A DNA stretch of 14,132 nt from CAKTOF01 sp964544345 (GTDB taxonomy: Bacteria; Bacillota; Clostridia; Oscillospirales; Oscillospiraceae), in contig CAZJBT010000050.1 in assembly GCA_964544345.1 (NCBI GenBank), positions 1 to 14,132 on the forward strand, given 5' to 3'. The notes under the pieces are model-generated. The model did not search any database. It was not told the DNA's origin and was given only the letters and a program-made list of their open reading frames with translations. Made by a program: the position numbers and the translations under genes. Below, piece after piece: positions 1 to 8,116 of the stretch. Within the stretch, counting starts at the first letter, position 1. Each line of letters begins with the position of its first letter.

Positions 1-1
1 C

Positions 2-901
2 GTGTTCTCCGTTCTGGTCGGCTGCGCGATCCTCGCGCTCATTATTTTTAATAGCCAGTTCTTTATCCGCTCGATCATTGGCCCTGTGCGGGAGATCAAT
101 GCCACGGCCAAGCGCATCGCCGCGGGCAGCTACGGCGTGCAGATCCAAAAACGCTACGACGACGAGGTCGGCGAGCTGGCCGACACCATCAATGATATGT
201 CCATCAAGATCGGACAGGCTGAGAAGATGCAGTCGGAGTTCGTCTCCTCCGTCTCACACGAGCTGCGCACGCCGCTGACCGCCATCACCGGCTGGGGCGA
301 GACGCTGCTCGCAGCCGAGGAGCTCGACCCCGTGCAGACGCGGCGCGGCATCCAGACCATCCTGCGTGAGACGCGCCGGCTGACTGATATGGTGGAGGAA
401 TTACTCGAATTCACCCGGCTCCAGGACGGCCGCTTCACGCTCAACGTGGGGCAGTATGACATCCGCGCCGAATTTGAGGACACGGTCTTTATGTACGGCA
501 GCCGCCTGAAGCAGGAGGGCATCGTACTCAACTATCTGGAAAACGACGAGGAGATCCCAGAGATCCCCTGCGACCCTGCGCGGCTCCGCCAGGTGTTCCT
601 GAATATCCTCGATAATGCGGCCAAGCACGGCGGCGAGGGCGGAAAGATCGACGCCTCCATTCATCTGGAGGACAAATTTGTCGTCGTGCGCATCCGTGAT
701 TACGGTTCCGGCATCCCGGAAGAGGAGCTGCCGCACGTCAAAATGAAGTTCTATAAAGGCTCGAGCAAGGCGCGCGGCAGCGGCATCGGCCTGGCCGTGT
801 GCGATGAGATCGTCACCATGCACAACGGCACGCTCGACCTGGAAAATGCTTCCGGCGGCGGCACGCTCGTCACCATCCGGCTCCCGGTCGGAGAACTCTA
901 A
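2..901 (+). CDS. Sensor histidine kinase (5' partial)
   Basis: This is the C-terminal part of a membrane-bound two-component sensor kinase, which autophosphorylates on a histidine and passes the phosphate to a response regulator. The visible 299 residues start inside the last membrane segment (about 1-23), then a HAMP linker (about 24-75), the HisKA dimerisation/phosphoacceptor helix with SHELRTP (His86), and a HATPase_c domain with N-box Asn205, G1 box DYGSG (233-237), F-box KFYKG (249-253) and G2 box GSGIGLAV (259-266). All catalytic motifs look intact. The sensor domain and true start lie upstream of the window, and the cognate regulator is probably there too; the GTG at base 2 is simply the first codon in frame. 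The stop is 17 bases before the DUF1385 gene, so the two are likely co-transcribed. The stimulus cannot be deduced from this part. Confidence 0.93.
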   Translation: MFSVLVGCAILALIIFNSQFFIRSIIGPVREINATAKRIAAGSYGVQIQKRYDDEVGELADTINDMSIKIGQAEKMQSEFVSSVSHELRTPLTAITGWGETLLAAEELDPVQTRRGIQTILRETRRLTDMVEELLEFTRLQDGRFTLNVGQYDIRAEFEDTVFMYGSRLKQEGIVLNYLENDEEIPEIPCDPARLRQVFLNILDNAAKHGGEGGKIDASIHLEDKFVVVRIRDYGSGIPEEELPHVKMKFYKGSSKARGSGIGLAVCDEIVTMHNGTLDLENASGGGTLVTIRLPVGEL

Positions 902-918
902 GAAAGGCAAACACACAA

Positions 919-1872
919 ATGAAAAACGAAAGTGGCGCAAGCCAGGAGCAATTCAAAACACTCATCGGCGGGCAGGCGCTCATTGAGGGCATCTATATGC
1001 GCGGCCCGCAGAAGCAGTCCATTGTCGTCCGTTCGCCGGATGGGCTGGTCGAGAAAGTCGAGGATCTCAAGCTCATCAAGGACAAGCATCCGATCTGCGG
1101 CTGGCCCCTCATCCGCGGTGTGGTCAACTTCGGCACGTCGCTAGTCCGCGGCGTTAAGGCGCTGATGTTCTCTGCGGACTATTACCCGGACGAGGATGAG
1201 AGCGAGCCGTCGAAATTCGACCTGTGGCTGGAGAAGAAGCTTGGCTCGGAGAAGCTCGAGAAGGCGGTCATCTACTTTGCCGTCGCGCTCGGGATCTGCT
1301 TTTCCGTCGGCCTTTTCTTCCTGCTGCCGACGTTTCTGGTCGGCTTGATCCGGCCGGTACACGATCACCTGATCGTGCGCAACCTGCTCGAGGGTGTGGT
1401 CAAGATCCTGATGTTCGTCGGTTATCTCGCGCTTGTATCGCGGATGAAGGACATGCGGCGCGTATTCTCATACCACGGCGCGGAGCATAAGACGATCCGC
1501 TGCTATGAGGCGCAACTGCCGCTCACGGTGGAGAATGTGCGCCCGATGAGCCGGCTCCATCCGCGCTGCGGCACCAGCTTCCTGTTCGTCGTTATCATCA
1601 TCAGCGTCCTGGTGAACGCCTGCATCCAGATCTCCAACACCGCACTGCGGATGGTGGTGCATCTGGCGCTGCTGCCGGTTGTGGTCGCCATCAGCTATGA
1701 GTGCAACCGCTTTGTCGGCCGGCACGACAATTTCTTTACGCGTATTTTGTCCGCGCCCGGCATGTGGTTCCAGTACCTGACGACCAACGAGCCGGACGAT
1801 TCCATGATCGAAGTCGGCATCGAGGCGCTGAAGCTCGTTTTGCCGGAAAGGGAAGGAGACGACCGCTGGTGA
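919..1872 (+). CDS. DUF1385 family membrane protein (YqhQ-like)
   Basis: This 317-residue protein matches the DUF1385 family, whose biochemical role is unknown as far as I know. The N-terminus carries the family-typical GGQALIEGIYMRGP stretch (17-30). Four hydrophobic segments are visible at about 117-140, 157-174, 219-238 and 243-260. Between the second and third lie the conserved polar motifs YHGAEHK (185-191) and RPMSRLHPRCGTSF (208-221), rich in His, Cys and Arg and suggestive of a metal or catalytic site near the membrane (inference). The ATG at 919 is preceded by a modest GAAAGG site 11 bases upstream. The stop codon overlaps the prmC GTG start by four bases (GTGA), implying translational coupling. 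In many Firmicutes this family sits beside prmC and prfA; here prmC follows but prfA does not. Confidence 0.9.
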   Translation: MKNESGASQEQFKTLIGGQALIEGIYMRGPQKQSIVVRSPDGLVEKVEDLKLIKDKHPICGWPLIRGVVNFGTSLVRGVKALMFSADYYPDEDESEPSKFDLWLEKKLGSEKLEKAVIYFAVALGICFSVGLFFLLPTFLVGLIRPVHDHLIVRNLLEGVVKILMFVGYLALVSRMKDMRRVFSYHGAEHKTIRCYEAQLPLTVENVRPMSRLHPRCGTSFLFVVIIISVLVNACIQISNTALRMVVHLALLPVVVAISYECNRFVGRHDNFFTRILSAPGMWFQYLTTNEPDDSMIEVGIEALKLVLPEREGDDRW

Positions 1873-2738
1873 AAACCTATGCCGACCTGTTCCTGGACGC
1901 TCGCCGCGCGCTGCTGCCTACGGAGGGAGAGAACGCGGCGAGGCTCGCGCGCGAGCTTCTCAGCCATGCGACGGGCAAGCGCATCGAGCAGATCCTTGCC
2001 GAGCGCGAAGAGCCTGCCGATAAATCGGTGGAGACGGCGATGGACGAGTCGGTGGAGCGGCTGCTTCGCGGCGAACCGCTGGCCTATGTGCTCGAGCAGT
2101 GGGAGTTCCACGGCCTGCCGCTCGTCGTGACGCGCGATGTGCTCATCCCGCGCAACGACACCGAGGTCGTTACGGGGCTTGCCATCAAGCGGGCGCTGTT
2201 TCTCGAGCAGAATCCGCGCATTCTCGATCTGTGTACCGGTTCGGGCTGCATCGGCCTGGCGGTTGCACGGCGCGTGAAGGATGCGCGCGTTACGCTCGCG
2301 GACGTATCGCAGGAGGCGCTTGCCGTTGCGCGGCGTAACTGCTCGAATCTTGGGCTGTCGCGGCGCGTGAGCTGCGTGTGCGTCGATGCGAAGCAGCCCG
2401 CGCCGGATTTCCTCGGTGAATTCGACCTGATCGTCTCCAACCCGCCGTATGTCACGACGGCGGAGCTGCAGACGCTCGACGTCTCCGTGCGCGAATTCGA
2501 GCCGCACCTGGCGCTCGACGGCGGCACAGATGGGCTGGATTTTTACCGCGCGATCGTGCGCAATTTCCGCCGCGTGCTGAAGCCGGGCGGATATCTCTGC
2601 TTTGAATTCGGACAGGGGCAGGCCGGCGCGGTCTGCCGCATTCTCGAACAGAATCAGTTTCAAATCATGCAGGTGGCGGCGGACACGGCTGACATACAGC
2701 GTGCTGTGATCGCCCGAGACACCAGAGAGGAAGCGTGA
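1869..2738 (+). CDS. prmC: Peptide chain release factor N5-glutamine methyltransferase
   Basis: PrmC (HemK) transfers a methyl group from S-adenosylmethionine to the glutamine of the GGQ loop in release factors RF1 and RF2, which raises termination efficiency. The 289-residue product has the usual family length. A helical N-terminal release-factor-binding domain (about 1-75) is followed by a Rossmann methyltransferase domain with the SAM motif LDLCTGSGCIGL (119-130) and the diagnostic substrate-glutamine motif NPPY (191-194). PRNDTE (94-99) stands where relatives often have PRPDTE. I chose the GTG at 1869 because AAGGAG lies about 10 bases upstream and the homology begins there; the open frame extends further upstream but only inside DUF1385. 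It overlaps DUF1385 by four bases and recA by four bases. The release factor gene prfA, a common partner, is not in view. Confidence 0.95.
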   Translation: MKTYADLFLDARRALLPTEGENAARLARELLSHATGKRIEQILAEREEPADKSVETAMDESVERLLRGEPLAYVLEQWEFHGLPLVVTRDVLIPRNDTEVVTGLAIKRALFLEQNPRILDLCTGSGCIGLAVARRVKDARVTLADVSQEALAVARRNCSNLGLSRRVSCVCVDAKQPAPDFLGEFDLIVSNPPYVTTAELQTLDVSVREFEPHLALDGGTDGLDFYRAIVRNFRRVLKPGGYLCFEFGQGQAGAVCRILEQNQFQIMQVAADTADIQRAVIARDTREEA

Positions 2739-3862
2739 ATCACTTGGATAAGAAAAAGACCGTTTACGAGGCTCCGACCCCGGCGGCCGACAAGAAGAAG
2801 GCGCTCGAGACCGCGGTCTCGCAGATCGAGAAGAACTTCGGAAAGGGTGCGATCATGCGGCTCGGCGATAAACCGGAGATGCAGGTGGACGCGATCCCGA
2901 CCGGCTCGCTTGCGCTCGACGCCGCGCTCGGGATCGGCGGCGTGCCGCGCGGCCGTATCATTGAGATCTACGGCCCGGAATCCTCTGGTAAGACGACGCT
3001 TGCGCTCCATATCGTCGCCGAGGCGCAGAAGCGCGGCGGCGAGGTCGCGTTCATCGACGCCGAGCACGCACTTGACCCCGACTACGCGCAGGCGCTCGGC
3101 GTAGACATCGACTCTATGCTGATCTCCCAGCCGGATACCGGCGAGCAGGCGCTTGAGATCACCGACGCGCTTGTGCGCTCGGGCGCGCTTGACGTCATTG
3201 TTGTCGACTCGGTCGCGGCTCTGACGCCGCGCGCCGAGATCGAGGGCGAGATGGGCGATGCGTTCGTCGGCTTGCAGGCTCGTCTGATGAGTCAGGCGCT
3301 GCGCAAGCTGGCCGGCTCCATTTCTAAGACCAACTGTGTCGTGATCTTTATCAACCAGATCCGTATGAAGATCGGCGTCATATATGGCAACCCGGAGACG
3401 ACGACGGGCGGCAATGCACTGAAGTTCTATGCCTCTGTCCGCATTGACATCCGTCGTATCGAGGCGATCAAGGAGGGCACGGCGGTCATTGGCAACCGCA
3501 CGCGCGCCAAGGTCATCAAGAACAAGGTCGCGCCGCCGTTCCGCGAGGCGATCTTCGACATCATGTACGGCGAAGGCATCTCCAAGTGGGGCGAGCTGGT
3601 CGACCTCGGTGTGGAGATGGGCTACATTGAAAAGTCCGGAAGCTGGTTCTCTATCGGCGACGAGCGCATCGGCCAGGGTCGCGACAACGCGAAGCAGTAT
3701 CTGAAAGATCACCCCGAGTTCACCGACGAGCTGGAAGAGAAGATCCGCGTCCGCCTGCTTGAGAGCCGCTCCCGCTCCAAGGGCGCAGGCACCCCGGCGC
3801 CGGCCAAGCCCGCTGCCGGCGGCGTGAACGTGAGCGCGGACGATTTCAGCGATGAGGATTGA
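2735..3862 (+). CDS. recA: Recombinase RecA
   Basis: RecA forms ATP-dependent filaments on single-stranded DNA, pairs homologous strands and, in species with LexA, triggers LexA self-cleavage. The 375-residue sequence shows Walker A GPESSGKT (80-87), Walker B VIVVD (154-158), the DNA-binding L1/L2 region (L2 about 205-230, with FINQIR and NPETTTGGNALKF) and an acidic C-terminal tail ending DDFSDED. The linker at 350-365 is rich in Ala, Pro and Gly. The GTG start at 2735 overlaps the prmC stop (GTGA) and has AGAGAGG just upstream; the TTG at 2744 is a less likely alternative start. No LexA operator or promoter is visible directly before it, so expression seems to depend on the upstream operon or a promoter inside prmC. 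It overlaps recX by 11 bases. Confidence 0.98.
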   Translation: MNHLDKKKTVYEAPTPAADKKKALETAVSQIEKNFGKGAIMRLGDKPEMQVDAIPTGSLALDAALGIGGVPRGRIIEIYGPESSGKTTLALHIVAEAQKRGGEVAFIDAEHALDPDYAQALGVDIDSMLISQPDTGEQALEITDALVRSGALDVIVVDSVAALTPRAEIEGEMGDAFVGLQARLMSQALRKLAGSISKTNCVVIFINQIRMKIGVIYGNPETTTGGNALKFYASVRIDIRRIEAIKEGTAVIGNRTRAKVIKNKVAPPFREAIFDIMYGEGISKWGELVDLGVEMGYIEKSGSWFSIGDERIGQGRDNAKQYLKDHPEFTDELEEKIRVRLLESRSRSKGAGTPAPAKPAAGGVNVSADDFSDED

Positions 3863-4478
3863 ATCTGTCACGCGTTCGCCGCAGTCTGGGCGCTTCACGC
3901 TCGTGTTTGAGGATGGCCATCGACTGCGCGTCGAGCCGAGCGTGGTTGCCGACCTCGGGCTCTGCGGCGGGCGAACGTTGACAGAGGATGAATATGAGAG
4001 CCTGCTCGAGACGGCGCGGCGCGCCTCGAGCCGCGCGCGGGCGGTGCGCATCGTCGCCTCGTCCGGCGTATCGCAGCAGGAGCTGCGCCGCCGCCTCCTG
4101 CAAAAAGGGGAGCAGAAGTCCGATGCGGAGGAAGCTGTGGAGTGGCTTTCTGAGCTTGGCCTGCTTGACGATGAAAAGACCGCGCGCGATATCGTGCTGC
4201 GGGCGGCGGCCAAGGGCTACGGCGCGCAGCGCATCCGGCAGGAGCTGTATCAGAAGGGCATTCCGCGCGAGCTATGGGATACGGCGATGGAGGATATGCC
4301 GGAGCCGGACGACATGATCGATCGGTTTCTTGCCCAGAAGCTGCGCGGGCAGCGGCCTGATCAGAAGGAGCTGAAAAAGGTCACTGACGCGCTCTGCCGC
4401 CGCGGCCACAGATGGTCGGATATCCGCGCGGCGCTCAACCGCTATCAAGATAGACTCGATGAGTCATTGGAGGAATAG
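3852..4478 (+). CDS. recX: Regulatory protein RecX
   Basis: RecX binds RecA filaments and modulates, usually inhibits, their extension and ATPase activity. The 208-residue product has an N-terminal beta-rich stretch (about 1-35), then the three-helix repeats of the RecX fold. Recognisable elements are VSQQELRRRLLQKG (73-86), LGLLDDEKTARDIV (102-115) and GYGAQRIRQELYQKGI (121-136). The C-terminal helix set (about 150-205) contains RFLAQKLRG and a second repeat-like stretch. The ATG at 3852 lies inside the last codons of recA, giving an 11-base overlap, so RecX output is probably tied to RecA translation. That arrangement keeps the inhibitor in proportion to its target. The stop is four bases before the rimO start. 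Confidence 0.93.
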   Translation: MRIESVTRSPQSGRFTLVFEDGHRLRVEPSVVADLGLCGGRTLTEDEYESLLETARRASSRARAVRIVASSGVSQQELRRRLLQKGEQKSDAEEAVEWLSELGLLDDEKTARDIVLRAAAKGYGAQRIRQELYQKGIPRELWDTAMEDMPEPDDMIDRFLAQKLRGQRPDQKELKKVTDALCRRGHRWSDIRAALNRYQDRLDESLEE

Positions 4479-4482
4479 TTTT

Positions 4483-5808
4483 ATGCCAACTGTGGGATTT
4501 GTCTCCCTTGGCTGTGCCAAAAACCAGGTCAACACGGAGCAGATGATCTGTCTGCTTGCGGAGGCTGGATACGACATTTCGCCGGAGGCCGACCTCGTGG
4601 ATGTGGCGGTAGTCAATACCTGCGGCTTTATCGATTCGGCCAAATCCGAAGCGATCGACAACATTCTGGCGCTCGGCGAGCTGAAAAAAGCCGGCCGGGT
4701 CGGCAAGATCCTGGTGACGGGCTGCCTTTCGGAGCGCTACCGGGCGGAGATCCTTGAGGAGCTGCCGGAAGTCGATGGTATTCTCGGCACGGGAAGCTAT
4801 TATGATATTGTGGACGCCGTGCAGGAGGCGCTCGGCGGCGGCAAGCCGGAGCGGTTTGCCGACATCGATGCCGCGCTGCCTGAGGTCGGCCGCGTTCTGA
4901 CTACCCCGCAGTGGTACGCCTATTTGAAAATTGCCGAGGGCTGCGACAACCGCTGCAGCTACTGCGTGATCCCGAGCCTGCGCGGGCGGTACCGCAGCCG
5001 TGCCTATGAGGATGTACTCGAGGAGGCGCGCGCACTGGCCGACTCCGGCGTGCGCGAGCTGATCGTCGTCGCGCAGGACACGAGCCGCTACGGACTCGAC
5101 CTGTACGGTGAGCGCAGGCTTGCGCAGCTCCTGCGTGACCTGTGCCGAATCGAGAAGCTCCGATGGATCCGCATCCATTATCTCTACCCTGACGAGATCG
5201 CCGACGAGCTGATCGACGTCATCGCGTCCGAGAAGAAGATCGTCAAATACCTCGATATTCCGATCCAGCACGTCAACGACGAGATCCTGCGGAAGATGAA
5301 CCGCCGCGGCGACCATGCGTTTCTCGACGCAATGTTCACAAAGCTGCGCGCGCGCATCCCCAACCTGGTGCTGCGCACGAGTCTCATCACTGGCCTGCCC
5401 GGCGAGGGCGAGGCGGAGTTTGAAGAGCTGTGCGAATTTTTAAAAAAGCACCGGCTTGAGCGCGTTGGCTGCTTCGCCTATTCGCCCGAAGAGGGTACGC
5501 CTGCCGCGCGTATGGAGCGCCCTGACGCTGAGACGGCCGAACGCCGGGCGGAGATCATCTCCGAATTGCAATCGCGGCTGATGGATCAGTGGAACGAAGC
5601 GCGCATCGGCACGGTGATGGAGGTTCTGTGTGAGGGCTACGACGACAATGCGGAGCTTTTCTATGGCCGCACTTATGCCGATTCGCCGGATATCGACGGG
5701 CGCGTGATCTTCTCTGCGGACGAGGGCTGCCCGGGGCTGTTCTATCAGGTGGAGATCACAGACAGTGTTGACGGCGAGCTGGTCGGCACGGCGCTTGAGG
5801 AGGAATGA
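4483..5808 (+). CDS. rimO: Ribosomal protein S12 methylthiotransferase RimO
   Basis: RimO is a radical-SAM enzyme with two [4Fe-4S] clusters that adds a methylthio group to a conserved aspartate of ribosomal protein S12. The 441-residue length fits the family. The N-terminal UPF0004 domain has cluster-ligand cysteines Cys11 (SLGCAKNQVNTE), Cys47 (NTCGFI) and Cys81 (GCLSERY). The radical-SAM domain has CDNRCSYC (Cys154, 158, 161) followed by IPSLRGRYRSR, which is typical of RimO. The C-terminal TRAM domain (about 374-438) includes YGRTYADSPDIDGRV. These points favour RimO over its paralogue MiaB. I chose the ATG at 4483 because GGAGG at 4469-4473 is well spaced for it and the homology begins there; an in-frame ATG at 4459 lies within recX and would add eight unrelated residues. 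It is followed by pgsA three bases later. Confidence 0.95.
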   Translation: MPTVGFVSLGCAKNQVNTEQMICLLAEAGYDISPEADLVDVAVVNTCGFIDSAKSEAIDNILALGELKKAGRVGKILVTGCLSERYRAEILEELPEVDGILGTGSYYDIVDAVQEALGGGKPERFADIDAALPEVGRVLTTPQWYAYLKIAEGCDNRCSYCVIPSLRGRYRSRAYEDVLEEARALADSGVRELIVVAQDTSRYGLDLYGERRLAQLLRDLCRIEKLRWIRIHYLYPDEIADELIDVIASEKKIVKYLDIPIQHVNDEILRKMNRRGDHAFLDAMFTKLRARIPNLVLRTSLITGLPGEGEAEFEELCEFLKKHRLERVGCFAYSPEEGTPAARMERPDAETAERRAEIISELQSRLMDQWNEARIGTVMEVLCEGYDDNAELFYGRTYADSPDIDGRVIFSADEGCPGLFYQVEITDSVDGELVGTALEEE

Positions 5809-5811
5809 TTC

Positions 5812-6333
5812 ATGACGACTGCAAGCAAACTCACGCTGCTGCGTGTGATCCTGATCCCGATCTTTATGGCGCTGCTGCTGTGCGGCTTGGAGTGGCCGGC
5901 GCTCATCGTATTCATTTTGGCGAGCATCACTGATTTTATCGACGGTTATGTGGCACGCCACTATAACCAGACAAGCGACTTCGGCAAGTTTCTCGATCCG
6001 CTGGCTGACAAGCTGCTGGTCGTCTCGGCGATGCTGATTTTCTGCGAGTGGGGTCGGATGCCGGCGTGGGCGGTCATGATCGTGCTTGCGCGCGAGTTCG
6101 CCGTCTCGGGGCTGCGCATGGTGGCTGCTTCCGGCGGCAAGGTCATCGCTGCGGCCTGGTCGGGCAAGATCAAAACGGCGTCGACCATGGTCGGCCTGTG
6201 CGTCATGATGGTGTTTTCTTACGCCTGGCTCGACTGGTTTGTCATTGCGGTGATCCTGGTTACTACTGTCGTCTCCGGTGTGGAATATTTTGCAAAGAAT
6301 ACCGGCGCGCTCGGCTTTGGCAGCCGCGCTTGA
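5812..6333 (+). CDS. pgsA: CDP-diacylglycerol-glycerol-3-phosphate 3-phosphatidyltransferase
   Basis: PgsA makes phosphatidylglycerophosphate from CDP-diacylglycerol and glycerol-3-phosphate, the committed step to phosphatidylglycerol and cardiolipin, in the cytoplasmic membrane. The 173-residue protein carries a complete CDP-alcohol phosphotransferase signature with Asp41, Asp44, Gly45, Ala48, Arg49, Gly58, Asp62 and Asp66 in the exact D-x2-DG-x2-AR-x8-G-x3-D-x3-D spacing. Hydrophobic segments at about 7-24, 29-40, 68-80, 84-97 and 128-155 fit the usual polytopic fold. The ATG at 5812 has GGAGGA about seven bases upstream, overlapping the end of rimO, so it is probably coupled. It is the last gene of the left-hand operon. 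The -35 box of the next promoter overlaps its stop codon. Confidence 0.95.
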   Translation: MTTASKLTLLRVILIPIFMALLLCGLEWPALIVFILASITDFIDGYVARHYNQTSDFGKFLDPLADKLLVVSAMLIFCEWGRMPAWAVMIVLAREFAVSGLRMVAASGGKVIAAAWSGKIKTASTMVGLCVMMVFSYAWLDWFVIAVILVTTVVSGVEYFAKNTGALGFGSRA

Positions 6334-6358
6334 CAGTGCGGAGAAATTCTGCTACCAT
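6330..6358 (+). promoter_or_regulatory. Sigma-A promoter for the cysS T-box transcript
   Basis: TTGACA (6330-6335, full consensus) is separated by 17 bases from TACCAT (6353-6358, 4 of 6), and TGC directly before the latter makes an extended -10. A transcript would start near 6365, just before the T-box stem I. The -35 hexamer includes the TGA stop codon of pgsA. The call rests on sequence match and position only. Confidence 0.75.
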
Positions 6359-6380
6359 ACGGTTGACTTGAAAAGTGCAT

Positions 6381-6597
6381 ATCGTGTTGATCGGAAAAAG
6401 TAGCGGCTTGACCGGCAGCAGAGAGCGTTCGCCCCTGGCTGAAAGCGGACGCAGTGCGGTGAGGCGCGAAGTGCGTCCGGGAGCGAGGGGAGACCCCGAT
6501 TGGCTCGCGTCAAGAGCCAAAGTGAGAAATGAGAGTGGAACCGCGAGCGTAATTTCAGCCCGCCTCTTGTGTTTTGGCACAGGAGGCGGCTTTTTTT
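6381..6597 (+). promoter_or_regulatory. Cysteine-specific T-box leader of cysS
   Basis: This is a transcriptional T-box riboswitch: uncharged tRNA-Cys binds the nascent leader, stabilises an antiterminator and allows cysS transcription. Hand folding gives a stem I with the AGTA of the specifier loop (6399-6402), the distal AGAGAG element (6420-6425), and a terminal hairpin pairing GCGTTCGC with GCGGACGC around a GGCTGAAA-type loop. The 3' side of the specifier loop reads GAAG-TGC-G, so the specifier codon is TGC (Cys) at 6472-6474. Stem III is TTGGCTC/GAGCCAA (6500-6506/6514-6520). The T-box antiterminator pairs GAGAG (6531-6535) and GCG (6543-6545) with CTCTT (6564-6568) and CGC (6561-6563), leaving the seven-base bulge TGGAACC (6536-6542). 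TGGA can pair with a UCCA acceptor end, which fits the U discriminator of tRNA-Cys. The exact 5' edge is uncertain. Confidence 0.93.
6558..6597 (+). terminator. T-box intrinsic terminator
   Basis: A 12-bp stem forms between 6560-6571 and 6578-6589 (one T-G wobble, extended by G6558-C6590 past a bulged C) with a six-base loop, followed by seven T residues (6591-6597). Its 5' arm is the sequence that pairs with the T-box motif in the antiterminator, so the two folds exclude each other. It would also stop read-through from the pgsA operon when tRNA-Cys is charged. Confidence 0.93.
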
Positions 6598-6624
6598 GGT
6601 TATACTGGACAGGGAGGATGTAAT

Positions 6625-8022
<1,398 letters not shown>

Positions 8023-8038
8023 TCCCGCGCCTTTTTGG

Positions 8039-8067
8039 TTGCAATTTGCATGCGGTTGCGATATCAT
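8039..8067 (+). promoter_or_regulatory. Probable promoter for sdaAB-sdaAA
   Basis: TTGCAA (8039-8044, 4 of 6 to consensus) is separated by exactly 17 bases from TATCAT (8062-8067, 5 of 6), in a locally AT-rich stretch (TATCATTAAATTAAACAA) that stands out in this GC-rich window. Start of transcription would fall near 8074, a few bases before the hairpin at 8079. Sequence match only. Confidence 0.55.
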
Positions 8068-8078
8068 TAAATTAAACA

Positions 8079-8116
8079 AGGAGGTGTAAACGGTCTGTTT
8101 ACACCTCCTGCTTTTT
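8079..8116 (+). terminator. Perfect 13-bp hairpin with T-run: cysS terminator or sdaAB attenuator
   Basis: AGGAGGTGTAAAC (8079-8091) and GTTTACACCTCCT (8097-8109) are perfect inverted repeats around a five-base loop, followed by GC and five T residues (8112-8116). The form is that of an intrinsic terminator. It sits only 15 bases before the sdaAB start, downstream of the best promoter match, so every sdaAB transcript that I can rationalise would pass through it. It may end cysS transcription with partial read-through, or act as a leader attenuator. Confidence 0.75.

Noticed and set aside
1701..1868. Upstream extension of the prmC reading frame
   Set aside because: It lies inside DUF1385, the residues do not resemble PrmC, and a good Shine-Dalgarno site serves the GTG at 1869.
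2645..2660. Possible LexA box CGAAC...GTTT shortly before recA
   Set aside because: The half-sites are seven bases apart instead of four and the second is imperfect, so it does not fit the Gram-positive LexA operator.
1695..2663. A 322-codon open frame on the minus strand opposite DUF1385 and prmC
   Set aside because: Same reasons: codon-bias shadow of GC-rich genes with no ribosome-binding logic or known motif.
2660..4213. A 517-codon open frame on the minus strand, opposite recA and recX
   Set aside because: It lies wholly opposite well-identified genes, its translation is Arg/Ala/Asp-rich low-complexity typical of GC-rich antisense frames, and it has no recognisable domain.
6446..6479. 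Perfect CGGACGCA/TGCGTCCG inverted repeat within the T-box leader
   Set aside because: It would hide the TGC specifier in a helix and compete with the GCGTTCGC/GCGGACGC distal stem; the T-box fold explains both arms better, though it could be a transient alternative.
6618..6623. Minimal start-stop frame ATGTAA just before the cysS ATG
   Set aside because: The Shine-Dalgarno GGGAGG abuts this ATG with no spacing, so it would not be used; it is better seen as the normal spacer of the cysS start.
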